Assembly: GCF_016907495.1 (NCBI RefSeq)
Contig: NZ_JAFBCC010000001.1
Span: 1,860,001-1,924,000 of the forward strand
Source of the DNA: Arthrobacter tumbae
GTDB lineage: Bacteria; Actinomycetota; Actinomycetes; Actinomycetales; Micrococcaceae
Length of the DNA stretch: 64,000 bases
Direction: 5' to 3'
Below are positions 17,371-26,084 of this stretch, piece by piece (position 1 is the first letter of the stretch; every line of letters begins with the position of its first letter). A model generated the notes under the pieces. That model worked only from the letters and a program-made list of their open reading frames with translations, ran no database searches and was not told the DNA's origin. A program made the translations under genes and the position numbers.

Positions 17371-18492
17371 ATGCGCAAGATGCCGACCTTCAGCGCCGAC
17401 CTGCACCTGACCAGCCTCCCGCAACTGCTGCTTGATGTGAATGCCATTAACGCCAACATTGCACTCAAGGAGCAGTGGGCGGCCGAGCATTCCATGGTGC
17501 TGGCTCCACACATCAAAACAACGATGACCCGCGAAATAGTCCAGCGGCAGCTCCCGGGATCCTGGGGGGTAACGGTCGCGACGCCGGCGCAGGCAGCCCA
17601 CGCCGTTGGCTGGGGTGCCCGGCGGATCCTTATTGCCAACGAGGTGGTTTTCCCGCCGCTCGTCCATGAGCTGCGCCGGCTGCTGGAAGTCAATCCGTCC
17701 CTCGAGGTGTATTGCCTGGTTGACTCTTCGGCTGCCGTTTCAGCCCTCGCCGGCGGATTCGAGGACACAGACCGGCAGCTGTTCGTGCTGCTCGACGTCG
17801 GTATCCCGGGCGGACGCACCGGCATCCGGGCCGCCGCCGAAGCTGCCGCTCTGGCTGCTGCGGTGATGAACGCCCGCGGCCTCCGCCTCGCGGGCATTAG
17901 CGCCTACGAGGGGATCGCCCCGAATGTGAGGACCCCGGAGAACCTGGTGGTGATCGACGCGCATTGCCGGACGGCAATGGAGGTCTTCAATTCGCTGCGT
18001 GACCAGTTCGAGGTTGAGCGGCCGCTGTTCTCGGTGGGCGGATCGGCCTTCCAGGACCGGGCGGCACAATTCCTTCCGGAAGGAGCGCTGAGCGTGCTGC
18101 GCTCCGGCTGCTATGTCATTCATGACCACGGCACCTACGCGGATGTCTCCCCGCTGCCGGGTCTGCGGGCCGCGGCGGTGGTGCGCGCCGTCGTACTCTC
18201 CGTGCCGGAAGAGGGGCGGGCGATCCTGGGCGCGGGGAAGCGGGAGTTGGCGTACGACGCCGGCCTGCCCACCCTCGTGGCACACCACCGGGACGGCATT
18301 GCGCTGGCTGAGCCGACCGGCGTCGTCGTTCGGCTTTTTGACCACCATGCGGGGGTGGATAGCGCCGGATCGCTGCAGGTCGGCGACACCGTTGACCTCG
18401 GGATTTCCCACCCGTGCTCGGTGTTTGACCGGTGGCGGACGGCGCTTGCGGTGCACGGCAACTCGACGGAGCTGTGGCACCCGCAGTTCTGA
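17371..18492 (+). CDS. PLP-dependent D-threonine aldolase / D-serine dehydratase-type enzyme
   Basis: About 373 aa. An alanine-racemase-like barrel with PLP lysine in LAPHIKTTMTREIVQRQL, followed by a C-terminal domain with the metal-binding ending DLGISHPCSVFDRWR (H and C), as in fold-type III D-threonine aldolases and D-serine dehydratases. The GGSAFQDR block fits phosphate binding. Start choice is uncertain: ATGs at 17371 and 17380 are both possible, with TAGGA better placed for 17380. The true substrate cannot be told from sequence. Confidence 0.8.
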   Translation: MRKMPTFSADLHLTSLPQLLLDVNAINANIALKEQWAAEHSMVLAPHIKTTMTREIVQRQLPGSWGVTVATPAQAAHAVGWGARRILIANEVVFPPLVHELRRLLEVNPSLEVYCLVDSSAAVSALAGGFEDTDRQLFVLLDVGIPGGRTGIRAAAEAAALAAAVMNARGLRLAGISAYEGIAPNVRTPENLVVIDAHCRTAMEVFNSLRDQFEVERPLFSVGGSAFQDRAAQFLPEGALSVLRSGCYVIHDHGTYADVSPLPGLRAAAVVRAVVLSVPEEGRAILGAGKRELAYDAGLPTLVAHHRDGIALAEPTGVVVRLFDHHAGVDSAGSLQVGDTVDLGISHPCSVFDRWRTALAVHGNSTELWHPQF

Positions 18493-18495
18493 GCG

Positions 18496-18990
18496 CTACC
18501 AGCCCCAGGTGCCCGGTGCGCCCTTGAAGGGACCGACCACCTTCGAGGTGATCCAGCCGCCGTAGAAGTCTCCGGGCTGGGCCTGGACCTCCTCATTGTC
18601 GACGAGGCAACGGTCCATCCGCCCCGGATACACGGCAATGGTTCCGGCCAGCTGCTCAAAGCCGGCCGTGGGTTGAAGGTACGTCCAGGCGGACTGTTCC
18701 GCGCGTGCTGAGCCGGCAACGACGTCGTAATAGGTGGCCGCACCCTTGAACTCACACCAGGTGGTTCCCTCCACCTGGTGCAGCGTGCCGGCAGCGAAAT
18801 CCGCTTCCGGCACGTAGAAGACGGGCGGATGGCTCGTCTCCAGCACGCGCAGGGCTCGGTTGGTCCGTGCGATCTCCTGACCGCCGAACTCAAGAACGAC
18901 GACGCCCGGATGGTTCTCCACGCGGGGTGGGCGCGGGTAGTCCCACACAGACTCCTGGCCCGGCCCCGGCTTCTCTCTGTTGATACCCAT
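18496..18990 (-). CDS. DUF427 domain protein
   Basis: A 164-aa protein with the DUF427 pattern: RVENHPGVVVLEFGGQEIAR, PPVFYVPEADFAAGTLHQVE, TTWCEFKGAATYYDVVAG and GTIAVYPGRMDRCLVDNEEV. The domain is a small beta-barrel of unknown function. Its stop is 3 bases from the convergent stop of the previous gene. No catalytic assignment can be made. Confidence 0.85.
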   Translation of the reverse strand: MGINREKPGPGQESVWDYPRPPRVENHPGVVVLEFGGQEIARTNRALRVLETSHPPVFYVPEADFAAGTLHQVEGTTWCEFKGAATYYDVVAGSARAEQSAWTYLQPTAGFEQLAGTIAVYPGRMDRCLVDNEEVQAQPGDFYGGWITSKVVGPFKGAPGTWGW

Positions 18991-19051
18991 AGCGCCACGC
19001 TACTCTTCGGTACCCTTGAAACAGTTCCACTTCCTACCCGAAAGGGCCGCG

Positions 19052-19858
19052 ATGAAGATCAGTGTTGGACAATTCAGGCCGGGCGGGGACGTCTCCGCAA
19101 ACGTCGCGACCATGCGGGAGCTCGCGCGCCAGGCTGTGGAGGACGGGTCGGAGCTGATCGTCTTCCCCGAGGAGTCGATGTTCTCGATCGGCAAGGTCGA
19201 GGGCGCGCTCGCTGCTGCTGTGGACGCGGGTTGGTCCGTCTTCGTGCAGCAACTCTCTTTCCTGGCAGCGGAACTGGGGATCGCCGTCGTTGCCGGCGGG
19301 TATGAGTCCAGCGGCGAGGAACGCCCCTACAACACGCTGGTGCTGATCGACGCCACCGGGCGGATTGTGGATACCTACCGCAAACTGCACCTCTACGACG
19401 CGTTCAGCTACTCCGAGTCGCAGCGCATCAAACCGGGCGACGGCGGAATCACCGTGGTGCCGGTCGGTGCGCTGAATGTGGGGCTGATGACCTGCTACGA
19501 CCTCCGTTTCCCGGAGCAGGCGAGGGCGCTCGCGGACCGTGGGGCCGACGTCGTGCTGGTTCCTGCCGCGTGGTTCAAGGGGGACCACAAGATCGAGCAC
19601 TGGGAGACGCTGCTGCGCGCGCGGGCCATCGAGAATACGGTGTGGATCGCGGCGGCGGGGACGTCGTCGGCGCACACCATCGGGCACTCGGCAATCCTTG
19701 ACCCGATGGGGGTTCCGCAGGTCTTCCTGAATGACGAGGAGCAGGGCGTGGTCACGGCCGACGTGAACCGGAAGCGCATCGAGGAGGTGCGCGAGTTCCT
19801 GCCGGTGTTGCGGAACCGCCGGTTTGCGCGGAACGAGGAAATCGTCGAGGGGCACTAG
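19052..19858 (+). CDS. Carbon-nitrogen hydrolase (nitrilase superfamily amidase)
   Basis: A 268-aa single-domain enzyme with the Glu-Lys-Cys triad: Glu in LIVFPEESMFSIG, Lys in TYRKLHLYDAFSYSES and Cys in VGLMTCYDLRFPEQARAL. It hydrolyses an amide or nitrile; the subfamily resembles NIT2/omega-amidase-like deaminating amidases, but that is inference. The ATG at 19052 gives a start that matches the family (MKISVGQF). It stands just upstream of the aldarate block but is separated from it by an operator-like palindrome. Confidence 0.85.
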   Translation: MKISVGQFRPGGDVSANVATMRELARQAVEDGSELIVFPEESMFSIGKVEGALAAAVDAGWSVFVQQLSFLAAELGIAVVAGGYESSGEERPYNTLVLIDATGRIVDTYRKLHLYDAFSYSESQRIKPGDGGITVVPVGALNVGLMTCYDLRFPEQARALADRGADVVLVPAAWFKGDHKIEHWETLLRARAIENTVWIAAAGTSSAHTIGHSAILDPMGVPQVFLNDEEQGVVTADVNRKRIEEVREFLPVLRNRRFARNEEIVEGH

Positions 19859-19871
19859 CTTGTAGGACAAG
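19859..19871. promoter_or_regulatory. GntR/FadR-type operator candidate before the galactarate dehydratase gene
   Basis: CTTGT-AGG-ACAAG is a perfect palindrome and contains TTGTAGGACAA, which fits the FadR-family consensus TnGTnnnACnA. A second imperfect copy (TTGTACTATAA) lies at 19880-19890. The FadR-type regulator encoded immediately downstream of the dehydratase gene is the likely binder. Confidence 0.5.
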
Positions 19872-19920
19872 TTGACGGGTTGTACTATAAGTTATCCGAT
19901 CCGCTCTTCCGAAGGTCCCC

Positions 19921-21057
19921 GTGATGACTTACACGCCCGACGCGATCCGCCACGTCAAACTCTCCACCGCCACGCTGCCGCTGGCCACGCCAATCTCCGA
20001 TGCCAAGGTTTTCACCGGCAGACAGAAGCCCATGACCGAGGTGGTCTTCCTCTTCGCGGAGATCCTCACGGAGCAGGGCGTGTCCGGCCTCGGGTTCTCC
20101 TACTCGAAGCGGGCGGGCGGCCCGGCGCAGTATGCGCATGCACGGGAAGTTGCCGAGATTCTGATCGGCGAGGATCCCAACGACATCGCCAAGCTGTATA
20201 ACAAGTTGCTCTGGGCCGGCGCTTCCGTGGGCCGCTCCGGTGTTGCCACCCAGGCGCTCGCAGCGCTGGACATCGCGCTGTATGACCTGAAGGCGAAGCG
20301 CGCCGGGCTCCCGCTCGCAAAGCTGCTCGGTGCCCACCGGGACTCGGTGCGCACCTACAACACCTCCGGCGGCTTCCTCAACGCCTCGATCGATGAGGTG
20401 AAGGAGCGCGCCACCCAGTCGCTCGCGGAGGGCATCGGCGGCATCAAGATCAAGGTGGGCCTGCCGGACTCCTCCGAAGACCTGCGCCGCGTTGCAGCCG
20501 TCCGCGAGCACATCGGCCCCGACGTGCCGCTGATGGTGGATGCGAATCAGCAGTGGGACCGCGCGACCGCCCTGCGCATGGGCCGCAAGCTTGAGCAGTT
20601 CGATCTGGTCTGGATTGAAGAACCCCTGGACGCGTACGACGCCGAAGGGCACGCAGCGCTGGCACTGGCACTTGATACTCCGATCGCCACGGGCGAGATG
20701 CTCGCGTCCGTCGCGGAGCATGAGCGGCTCATTGCCACCCGCGCCTGCGACATCATCCAGCCTGACGCGCCGCGCGTCGGCGGCATTACCCAGTTCCTCC
20801 GGCTCGCCACGCTGGCGGACCAGGCGGGCCTCGACCTCGCGCCGCATTTCGCCATGGAGATCCACCTGCACCTCGCCGCCGCGTATCCGCGCGAACCGTG
20901 GGTTGAGCACTTCGACTGGCTGGACCCGCTGTTCAACGAGCGGCTCGAGACCAGTGAAGGTCGCATGATCGTCCCCGACCGTCCAGGCTTGGGCGTGACC
21001 CTCAGCGACCAGGCGCGGGCGTGGACCACGGACAGCGTCGAGTTCGGTGCGCGCTGA
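19921..21057 (+). CDS. L-talarate/galactarate dehydratase (enolase superfamily)
   Basis: A 378-aa mandelate-racemase-subgroup enzyme that dehydrates galactarate (and L-talarate) to 5-dehydro-4-deoxyglucarate. It matches my memory of the Salmonella TalrD/GalrD enzyme over long stretches: LLWAGASVGRSG, GLPLAKLLGAHRDSV, FPLMVDANQQWDR-type metal site, WIEEPLDAYDAEGHA, IQPDAPRVGG and LAPHFAMEIHLHL. The catalytic KxK (GIKIKVG), metal ligands D, E, E and the His base are present. Start is GTG 19921 or ATG 19924. A GntR gene follows 46 bases later. Confidence 0.9.
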   Translation: MMTYTPDAIRHVKLSTATLPLATPISDAKVFTGRQKPMTEVVFLFAEILTEQGVSGLGFSYSKRAGGPAQYAHAREVAEILIGEDPNDIAKLYNKLLWAGASVGRSGVATQALAALDIALYDLKAKRAGLPLAKLLGAHRDSVRTYNTSGGFLNASIDEVKERATQSLAEGIGGIKIKVGLPDSSEDLRRVAAVREHIGPDVPLMVDANQQWDRATALRMGRKLEQFDLVWIEEPLDAYDAEGHAALALALDTPIATGEMLASVAEHERLIATRACDIIQPDAPRVGGITQFLRLATLADQAGLDLAPHFAMEIHLHLAAAYPREPWVEHFDWLDPLFNERLETSEGRMIVPDRPGLGVTLSDQARAWTTDSVEFGAR

Positions 21058-21103
21058 CGCCCGCCGTGCCTGGCAGCCGTAACGGCGTGTCAGCATTAAC
21101 GTC

Positions 21104-21805
21104 ATGAAGCAAACGTTGGCCGTCTCGCTCGTCGACAGCCTCCGCCGTCGGATCGTGGACGGCACTATCCCCTCCGGCGAGAAGCTGCCGAGCGAAAGCG
21201 CGCTCATCGGCGAGTTCGGTGTCAGCCGCACGGTGGTGCGGGAGGCGGTATCCCGGCTCCAGGCCGAGGGACTTGTGTATACCCGGCGGGGGAGCGGCAG
21301 TTTCGCGCTGACCCCGCCGTCCCCGGACGAAGACTCGACGGGCGGCATGCGGCGGCCCCGTACCCTGGAGGAGCGGCGCGCGCTGCTGGCGTTTCGCGGG
21401 GGCATCGAGAGCGAAGCCGCTGCGCTCGCCGCCGGTAACGCCACTCCGGCGATGGTCACTGCGCTGGATAACGCCCTCGCGGCATTCGACGCCGCCGGCA
21501 ACCACGCCGCGACGGCCGTCTCCTGCGACTTCGCTTTCCACCGGGCCGTGGCCGAGGCCAGCGGAAACTTCTACTTCGTTGACGCGCTGCTGTCGCTGGG
21601 GCCGGCCATGATTGCGATGCCGCCGGAGCGTCTCGAACCAGCCGACGACGGCGGCCAGTCAGAGCGGTTGCAGCGCGTCGCTCTCGAGCATGCCGCGGTG
21701 CGCAACGCGATAGCTGCAGGGGATCCTCTGACCGCCGCCGCTGCCATGCGCCTCCACCTGGCGAACTCGCGGTCCCGGCTGGGCGGAGAATCCGGGCAGG
21801 GGTAG
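21104..21805 (+). CDS. GntR-family (FadR/FCD subfamily) regulator
   Basis: A 233-aa regulator. Winged helix at residues about 8-70 (SLVDSLRRRIVDGTIPSGEK, SESALIGEFGVSRTVVREAV, LQAEGLVYTRRGSGSF) and a C-terminal FCD ligand domain with the expected Asp and His metal-site candidates (CDFAFHRAVAEASGN; EHAAVRNAI; AMRLHLANSRSRL). It sits immediately downstream of the galactarate dehydratase gene and probably represses it through 19859-19871 until an aldarate or its product binds. Confidence 0.9.
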   Translation: MKQTLAVSLVDSLRRRIVDGTIPSGEKLPSESALIGEFGVSRTVVREAVSRLQAEGLVYTRRGSGSFALTPPSPDEDSTGGMRRPRTLEERRALLAFRGGIESEAAALAAGNATPAMVTALDNALAAFDAAGNHAATAVSCDFAFHRAVAEASGNFYFVDALLSLGPAMIAMPPERLEPADDGGQSERLQRVALEHAAVRNAIAAGDPLTAAAAMRLHLANSRSRLGGESGQG

Positions 21806-21820
21806 ACGTAGCGGGATTGC

Positions 21821-21912
21821 GTGCCATTTCTCGCAGGTTTGAATCCGTCGACGGCGTGTCCCTCCCGACACGCCGTGCTTCCGGGGCTCCCGCTCGTCAA
21901 ACCTGCGCGGAA
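21821..21912. repeat. Structured ~92-bp repeat, copy 1
   Basis: Occupies the space between the GntR and glutaredoxin genes. An 11-bp perfect outer stem (21832-21842 with 21897-21907) encloses a 10-bp perfect inner hairpin (21851-21860 with 21867-21876). A homologous copy lies on the other side of the glutaredoxin gene at 22263-22355. Both carry GCAGGTT near the left end, GACAyGCCGTGC in the middle and CAAACCTGCrCG near the right end. Confidence 0.65.
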
Positions 21913-21982
21913 CAGATCGGTGATGGGCACTGACCGACCGCAATGCCGAAGCGCAGGATGGCCTCGGACGTACGATTGTTCA

Positions 21983-22246
21983 ATGACCACAAACCCAGAA
22001 ACCATCCGGATGTACGGGGCCGACTGGTGCCGGGACTGCATCCGTACCAAGCGGCAGCTGGACGAGCTCGGCATCAGCTACGAGTACATCAACCTCGTTG
22101 AAACGCCGGATGCTGCTGAGGAAGCGAAGAGCATCTCGGGCCGGACCAACATTCCAGTTGTGGTGTACCCGGACGGCGCGCACCAGGTCGAACCGAGCAA
22201 CCCTGACGTTGAGGCGAAGCTCCGCGAGCTGAACCTGCTCGGCTAG
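21983..22246 (+). CDS. Mycoredoxin/glutaredoxin-like protein
   Basis: An 87-aa single-domain glutaredoxin-fold protein with the redox motif WCRDC near residue 15 and the cis-Pro block TNIPVVVYPDG. Actinobacterial mycoredoxins of this size use mycothiol to reduce mixed disulfides. The ATG at 21983 gives the family's usual length. It is flanked on both sides by copies of the same 92-bp structured repeat, and its last codons (AACCTGCTCGGCTAGCTA, 22232-22249) recur nearly exactly at 22399-22416. Confidence 0.85.
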   Translation: MTTNPETIRMYGADWCRDCIRTKRQLDELGISYEYINLVETPDAAEEAKSISGRTNIPVVVYPDGAHQVEPSNPDVEAKLRELNLLG

Positions 22247-22262
22247 CTAATTTCGAGCCCGC

Positions 22263-22355
22263 GTACGATTCCGTGCAGGTTCGGGAGCAGCTACCGGCGC
22301 GTCTCCGGCGACATGCCGTGCATTCGGGTTACCGATCCGGCAAACCTGCACGAAA
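22263..22355. repeat. Structured ~92-bp repeat, copy 2
   Basis: Homologous to 21821-21912 with one single-base indel. The outer 10-bp stem is kept (22272-22281 with 22343-22352), and the inner hairpin is retained with a G-T pair and one mismatch. It occupies the interval between the glutaredoxin gene and the convergent UspA gene. Confidence 0.65.
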
Positions 22356-22413
22356 TGGGCGGCGAGCCGGCCTGAACCTCGTCGGCAGCTGGCTCGGCAA
22401 CCTGCTCGACTAG

Positions 22414-22815
22414 CTAGTCCCGGCCGTCCGGCTTAACCGCGAGCACCGGGCGGTCCGCCTGCAGGAGGATCCGCTGCGCGTGCGAACCCATGATGAACTT
22501 CCCCACCTGCGTGCGCTGGCGAAGCCCGATCACGATAAGCGAGACGTCGTGTTCGACCGCGAGCTCGAGAATTTCATCCGCAAGGTCATCCCTGTGGGAG
22601 GGGCGAAGGACGCGTGCGGTGATCCCGGCGTCGTCGGCTGATTTTTGAAGCCGGATGAGATCCTCGTCACTGGCAACCGACTTGTCCACGCGGGAGCCCT
22701 CGCGCACGGAATTGACGATCAGCAACTCCTCGTCGCGGAGCTTCGCCTCGGTGATTGCTGCGGCAACTGCGGCTTCGCCGACAGGGGTGGGCACGTAGCC
22801 GACCATGATGCTCAT
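22414..22815 (-). CDS. Universal stress protein (UspA family)
   Basis: A 133-aa single UspA domain: MSIMVGYVPTPVGEAAVAAA at the N-terminus and the ATP-binding signature in GLRQRTQVGKFIMGSHAQRI (G-x2-G-x9-G-S-like). It is the last gene of the tctC-tctB-tctA unit with a 36-base gap. Small UspA domains often accompany TctCBA and TRAP transporters; a regulatory role for the transporter is plausible but unproven. Confidence 0.88.
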   Translation of the reverse strand: MSIMVGYVPTPVGEAAVAAAITEAKLRDEELLIVNSVREGSRVDKSVASDEDLIRLQKSADDAGITARVLRPSHRDDLADEILELAVEHDVSLIVIGLRQRTQVGKFIMGSHAQRILLQADRPVLAVKPDGRD

Positions 22816-22851
22816 AAGTTCTCCTAGAAATGTGCGATCAAGAATCTGGGA

Positions 22852-24366
22852 TTAGGAATCTGCGCTGACGCGGGTGGTGTCGCGCTGGCGGCGAGCCAGA
22901 GCGGACTTGATCATGGGGCCTACTGCTACCAGGACAAAGATCACCAGCAGGGTGGCTGAGATGGGTCGGGTGAGGAAGCCCGAAACGTCGCCTTCGAGCA
23001 CCAACAGTGAGCGGCGGAGGTTCGACTCGAGGAGCTCACCGAGCACGAACGCCAGAACCAGCGGCCCTGGCTCGAAGCCGAACTTCTTCATCAGGTAGCC
23101 GAGTGCGCCGAAGAGCACCACGAGCAGGACATCGAACATCGAGTTGCGGATGGTGTACGCGCCGAGGATGGTGATCAGCGCCGTGATAGGCGCGAGGATG
23201 GCGGCCCGTACCCGGAGGATCTTCACGAACAGCCCCACCAGCGGGATGGACAGGATCAGGAGCAGGATGTTCCCGATGTACATCGAGTTCACCACGCCCC
23301 AGAACAGCTCCGGGTCTTCGGAAATAAGTTGAGGCCCCGGCGTGATGCCGTGGATCAGCAGTGCTCCGAAGATGATGGCCATGGTGGCGTTCGCCGGGAT
23401 GCCGAGCGTGAGCAGCGGGATGAAGGAGCTGGTGGCGGCTGCGTTGTTGGCGGTCTCCGGGCCTGCCACGCCCTCGACGGCGCCCTTGCCGAAACGGGAG
23501 GGGTCCTTGGCCCGCTTCTTCTCGACCGCGTAGGAAACCATGGAGGAGATCGTTGCGCCGCCGCCGGGAAGGATGCCGAGGAAGAAGCCCAGGACGGAGC
23601 CGCGGCCGATCGCGCCGGAGGACTTGCGGAGGTCAGCGCGGGAGGGCCACACGTTGGCGACCTTCGCCGGCGCGCTGACCGCGCGGTGGCGTTCCTCAAG
23701 GTTGTAGAGGATCTCGCCGATGCCGAACAGGCCCATGGCGATGGGCACGAAGTCGATGCCGTCTGCGAGGCTCAGGTTGCTGAACGTGAAGCGCTCGGCG
23801 CCGGTGAAGACGTCGCGGCCCACGGTCGCCAGCAACAGGCCGACTGCGGCGGCAATGAGCGCCTTGATCTTGGTTCCGCCGCTGATGGTTGCGACCAGCA
23901 GGATGCCGACGAGGGCGAGGGCGGTGTACTCCGGCGGGCCGAAGTCGAGCGCGAAGCTGGCTACCAGTGGAGCCAGGAAGGTGAGGCCGATGATGGCGAC
24001 CGTTCCACCGATGAACGACCCGATGGCGGCGATGCCCAGGGCGGTTCCGGCTTTGCCTTGCTTCGCGAGGACGTAACCGTCAAACACGGTCACCACGGAG
24101 CTCGCCTCGCCGGGAAGCCGCAGGAGAACGGAGGTGATGGTTCCGCCGTACTGGGCACCGTAGAAGATGCCGGCGAGCATGATGATCGCGGTGACGGGGT
24201 CGATGCCGTAGGTCAGGGGCAGCAGGATGGCGATGGTTGCTGCGGGACCGAGGCCGGGCAGCACGCCGATGAGCATGCCGATCACCACGCCCATCAGGCA
24301 GTAGAGAAGGTTCTGCGGGTCCAGAACGACGCCGAAGCCGTTGAGAACCGGGTTGAAGAAGTCCAT
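22852..24366 (-). CDS. tctA: Tripartite tricarboxylate transporter, large membrane subunit TctA
   Basis: A 504-aa integral membrane protein with about 11-12 hydrophobic segments. The family signatures are GVLPGLGPAATIAILLPLTY near the N-terminus and the second-half copy GILPGGGATISSMVSYAVEK, plus GPETANNAAATSSFIPLLTL. It forms the sodium- or proton-coupled channel of a TctCBA importer. Gene order and the flanking aldarate enzymes suggest galactarate/glucarate as substrate rather than tricarboxylates. Confidence 0.93.
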   Translation of the reverse strand: MDFFNPVLNGFGVVLDPQNLLYCLMGVVIGMLIGVLPGLGPAATIAILLPLTYGIDPVTAIIMLAGIFYGAQYGGTITSVLLRLPGEASSVVTVFDGYVLAKQGKAGTALGIAAIGSFIGGTVAIIGLTFLAPLVASFALDFGPPEYTALALVGILLVATISGGTKIKALIAAAVGLLLATVGRDVFTGAERFTFSNLSLADGIDFVPIAMGLFGIGEILYNLEERHRAVSAPAKVANVWPSRADLRKSSGAIGRGSVLGFFLGILPGGGATISSMVSYAVEKKRAKDPSRFGKGAVEGVAGPETANNAAATSSFIPLLTLGIPANATMAIIFGALLIHGITPGPQLISEDPELFWGVVNSMYIGNILLLILSIPLVGLFVKILRVRAAILAPITALITILGAYTIRNSMFDVLLVVLFGALGYLMKKFGFEPGPLVLAFVLGELLESNLRRSLLVLEGDVSGFLTRPISATLLVIFVLVAVGPMIKSALARRQRDTTRVSADS

Positions 24367-24390
24367 GGCGAATCCTTTGGCTCTCGGTGC

Positions 24391-24954
24391 TTAGAACAGG
24401 TGGGGGATCGACGTCCCCAGTCCGAGGATGAAGATGGCGTAGAAGGCTGCCACAACGAGCACTGAATAGAGAGTGGCTGAACGCCAGGTCTCGCCGCCGA
24501 GGAACTTCATCCACACGAAGCACAGCAGCAGTGCCGGAATCTCGAATCCGATGACCGGCATCAGCCACACCATGCCCAACAGCGTGACGAAACCGAAGGC
24601 CGCCATCCGGGACAGCGGGGAGAACTTCTCGCCATCTACACCCCCGCGCCGGCCGATGATCAGCTGCGCGAGGGCGAGGACGGTGATGATGAGACTGATG
24701 ATGAACGGCCACGTGCCGGGACGTGGCTCCCCCGGTGTGCCCAGGCCGAGACCTACGGCAATGACCATGCCTGCGATGCCGACGCCGGCCGCCACCAGTG
24801 AGGCGGCAAGGTTGGCGATCGAGCCCGACGGCGGCGCGGAGTCTGCCGCCCATTCGGCGGCGAGTTCCTCCGGCGTCAGGTCCGGTGCGCCGAGGACGTC
24901 CGTGGAGTCACTCTCGGCTTCGTAGTCGCGCTTCCGGTTCATGGCAATGCTCAT
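24391..24954 (-). CDS. tctB: Tripartite tricarboxylate transporter, small membrane subunit TctB
   Basis: A 187-aa protein with a charged N-terminal tail (about 45 residues) and four membrane segments (SIANLAASLVAAGVGIAGMV; PFIISLIITVLALAQLIIG; FGFVTLLGMVWLMPVIGF; ATLYSVLVVAAFYAIFILG), the usual TctB topology. It lies between tctC and tctA with short gaps (36 and 24 bases). A second ATG four codons downstream (MNRKRDYEA) is an alternative start. Confidence 0.88.
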   Translation of the reverse strand: MSIAMNRKRDYEAESDSTDVLGAPDLTPEELAAEWAADSAPPSGSIANLAASLVAAGVGIAGMVIAVGLGLGTPGEPRPGTWPFIISLIITVLALAQLIIGRRGGVDGEKFSPLSRMAAFGFVTLLGMVWLMPVIGFEIPALLLCFVWMKFLGGETWRSATLYSVLVVAAFYAIFILGLGTSIPHLF

Positions 24955-24990
24955 TTCAGCTGATGGTCTCGGCCTGGGTAGGTGAGGCTA

Positions 24991-25995
24991 TTACTCGCCG
25001 GAGAGCGAGATGTCGTATTCCTCAATCAGCGCCTTGTACTGCTCTGCGAGTGCGTTCCACTCTTCGACGACCTCTTCCCCGGTTACTTCCCACGGGGCAA
25101 GGATGTTTTCCTGGTTGAACTCCTGGTACGACTCGGTGGCCTGGGTGGCTTCGACGGACTCAACCAGCCGCGCCTTCGCATCCTCGGAAAGGCCCTTCGG
25201 TGCAGCGAGCGCACGGTACTGCGAAACCGGAACCTCGTAGCCTTCCTCGATGGCGGTCGGAGTGTCAGGCAGGAACTCGTTGCGCTCCTTCGCGAACGTA
25301 ACGATCGGAGTCACGGTGCCCGCCTCGATCTGCGGAAGGGCTTCGCCGAGCTGAATGGTGGAGACGGCAACCTGGTCACCCATGACGGCGGTGAGTGCCG
25401 GTGAACCTGAATCGAACGGTACAGCGGTTCCGTCAATCTCGGCCTGTGCGAACAGGACTGCCTGGGCCAGCTGCGAACCGGTGCCGACGCCGGTGGTGCC
25501 GAAGTTCAGCGGATCGCTGCTCTCCTGGATGTCGGCCAGGGTCTCAAAGCCTGACTCCTTGCTTGCGACCAATACGTAGTCGTCCTGGGAGAGGCCCTTG
25601 ATGACGTCGAGGTCATCGAGGGTGACGGCTTCACCTTCAGGAACGGTGAGGGATGTGATGGTGATCAACGATGCGTTGAGGAGGATGAGGTTCTGGCCAT
25701 CGGGCTCCATGGCGGCGACCTCCTTGGTGGCCAGCGCGCCGTTGGCTCCGGCCTTGTTCACTACGGGCACGGCTATGCCGAGGTCCTCCGCCATGCCATC
25801 GGCAATCGCACGTGCGATGCGGTCGGTCGAGCCGCCGGCGTCCTGGCCAACAGTGAGGGTGATGGGGCCGCTTGGAAACGCTTCGCCGGATTCGGCGCTG
25901 CCCCCGGCCACGTTTCCGCCGCAGGCTGACAGGGCGAGAACGCCGGCAGCTGCGGTGGTTGTGATCAGGGTGCGGCGGGTAAGTGATGCTTTCAC
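24991..25995 (-). CDS. tctC: Tripartite tricarboxylate transporter, substrate-binding protein TctC
   Basis: A 334-aa lipoprotein: RR-containing signal (KASLTRRTLITTTAAAGVLA) with lipobox LSAC. The mature part has the TctC pattern PSGPITLTVGQDAGGSTDRI, VVNKAGANGALATKEVAAME and LNFGTTGVGTGSQLAQAVLF. I chose GTG at 25995 because GAGGAG lies 8 bases upstream and the signal peptide follows at once; longer in-frame extensions reach into the divergent lysR gene. First gene of the tctC-tctB-tctA-uspA unit. Confidence 0.9.
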   Translation of the reverse strand: MKASLTRRTLITTTAAAGVLALSACGGNVAGGSAESGEAFPSGPITLTVGQDAGGSTDRIARAIADGMAEDLGIAVPVVNKAGANGALATKEVAAMEPDGQNLILLNASLITITSLTVPEGEAVTLDDLDVIKGLSQDDYVLVASKESGFETLADIQESSDPLNFGTTGVGTGSQLAQAVLFAQAEIDGTAVPFDSGSPALTAVMGDQVAVSTIQLGEALPQIEAGTVTPIVTFAKERNEFLPDTPTAIEEGYEVPVSQYRALAAPKGLSEDAKARLVESVEATQATESYQEFNQENILAPWEVTGEEVVEEWNALAEQYKALIEEYDISLSGE

Positions 25996-26084
25996 GAGTT
26001 GGTACTCCTCATTCAGGAACGGCGTTGTTCGGCTACAGGCCTGGAGCAAAGATGTGATGGCACTCACGGCTCGGCCCTGAGAAG

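Noticed and set aside
19885..21501. 538-codon open frame on the minus strand
   Set aside because: It lies antisense to the galactarate dehydratase and GntR genes; its product is low-complexity and the sense-strand genes carry the catalytic motifs.
23329..24465. 378-codon open frame on the plus strand
   Set aside because: Antisense to tctA; the product is a run of G, D, E and R typical of a reverse frame of a high-GC membrane protein.
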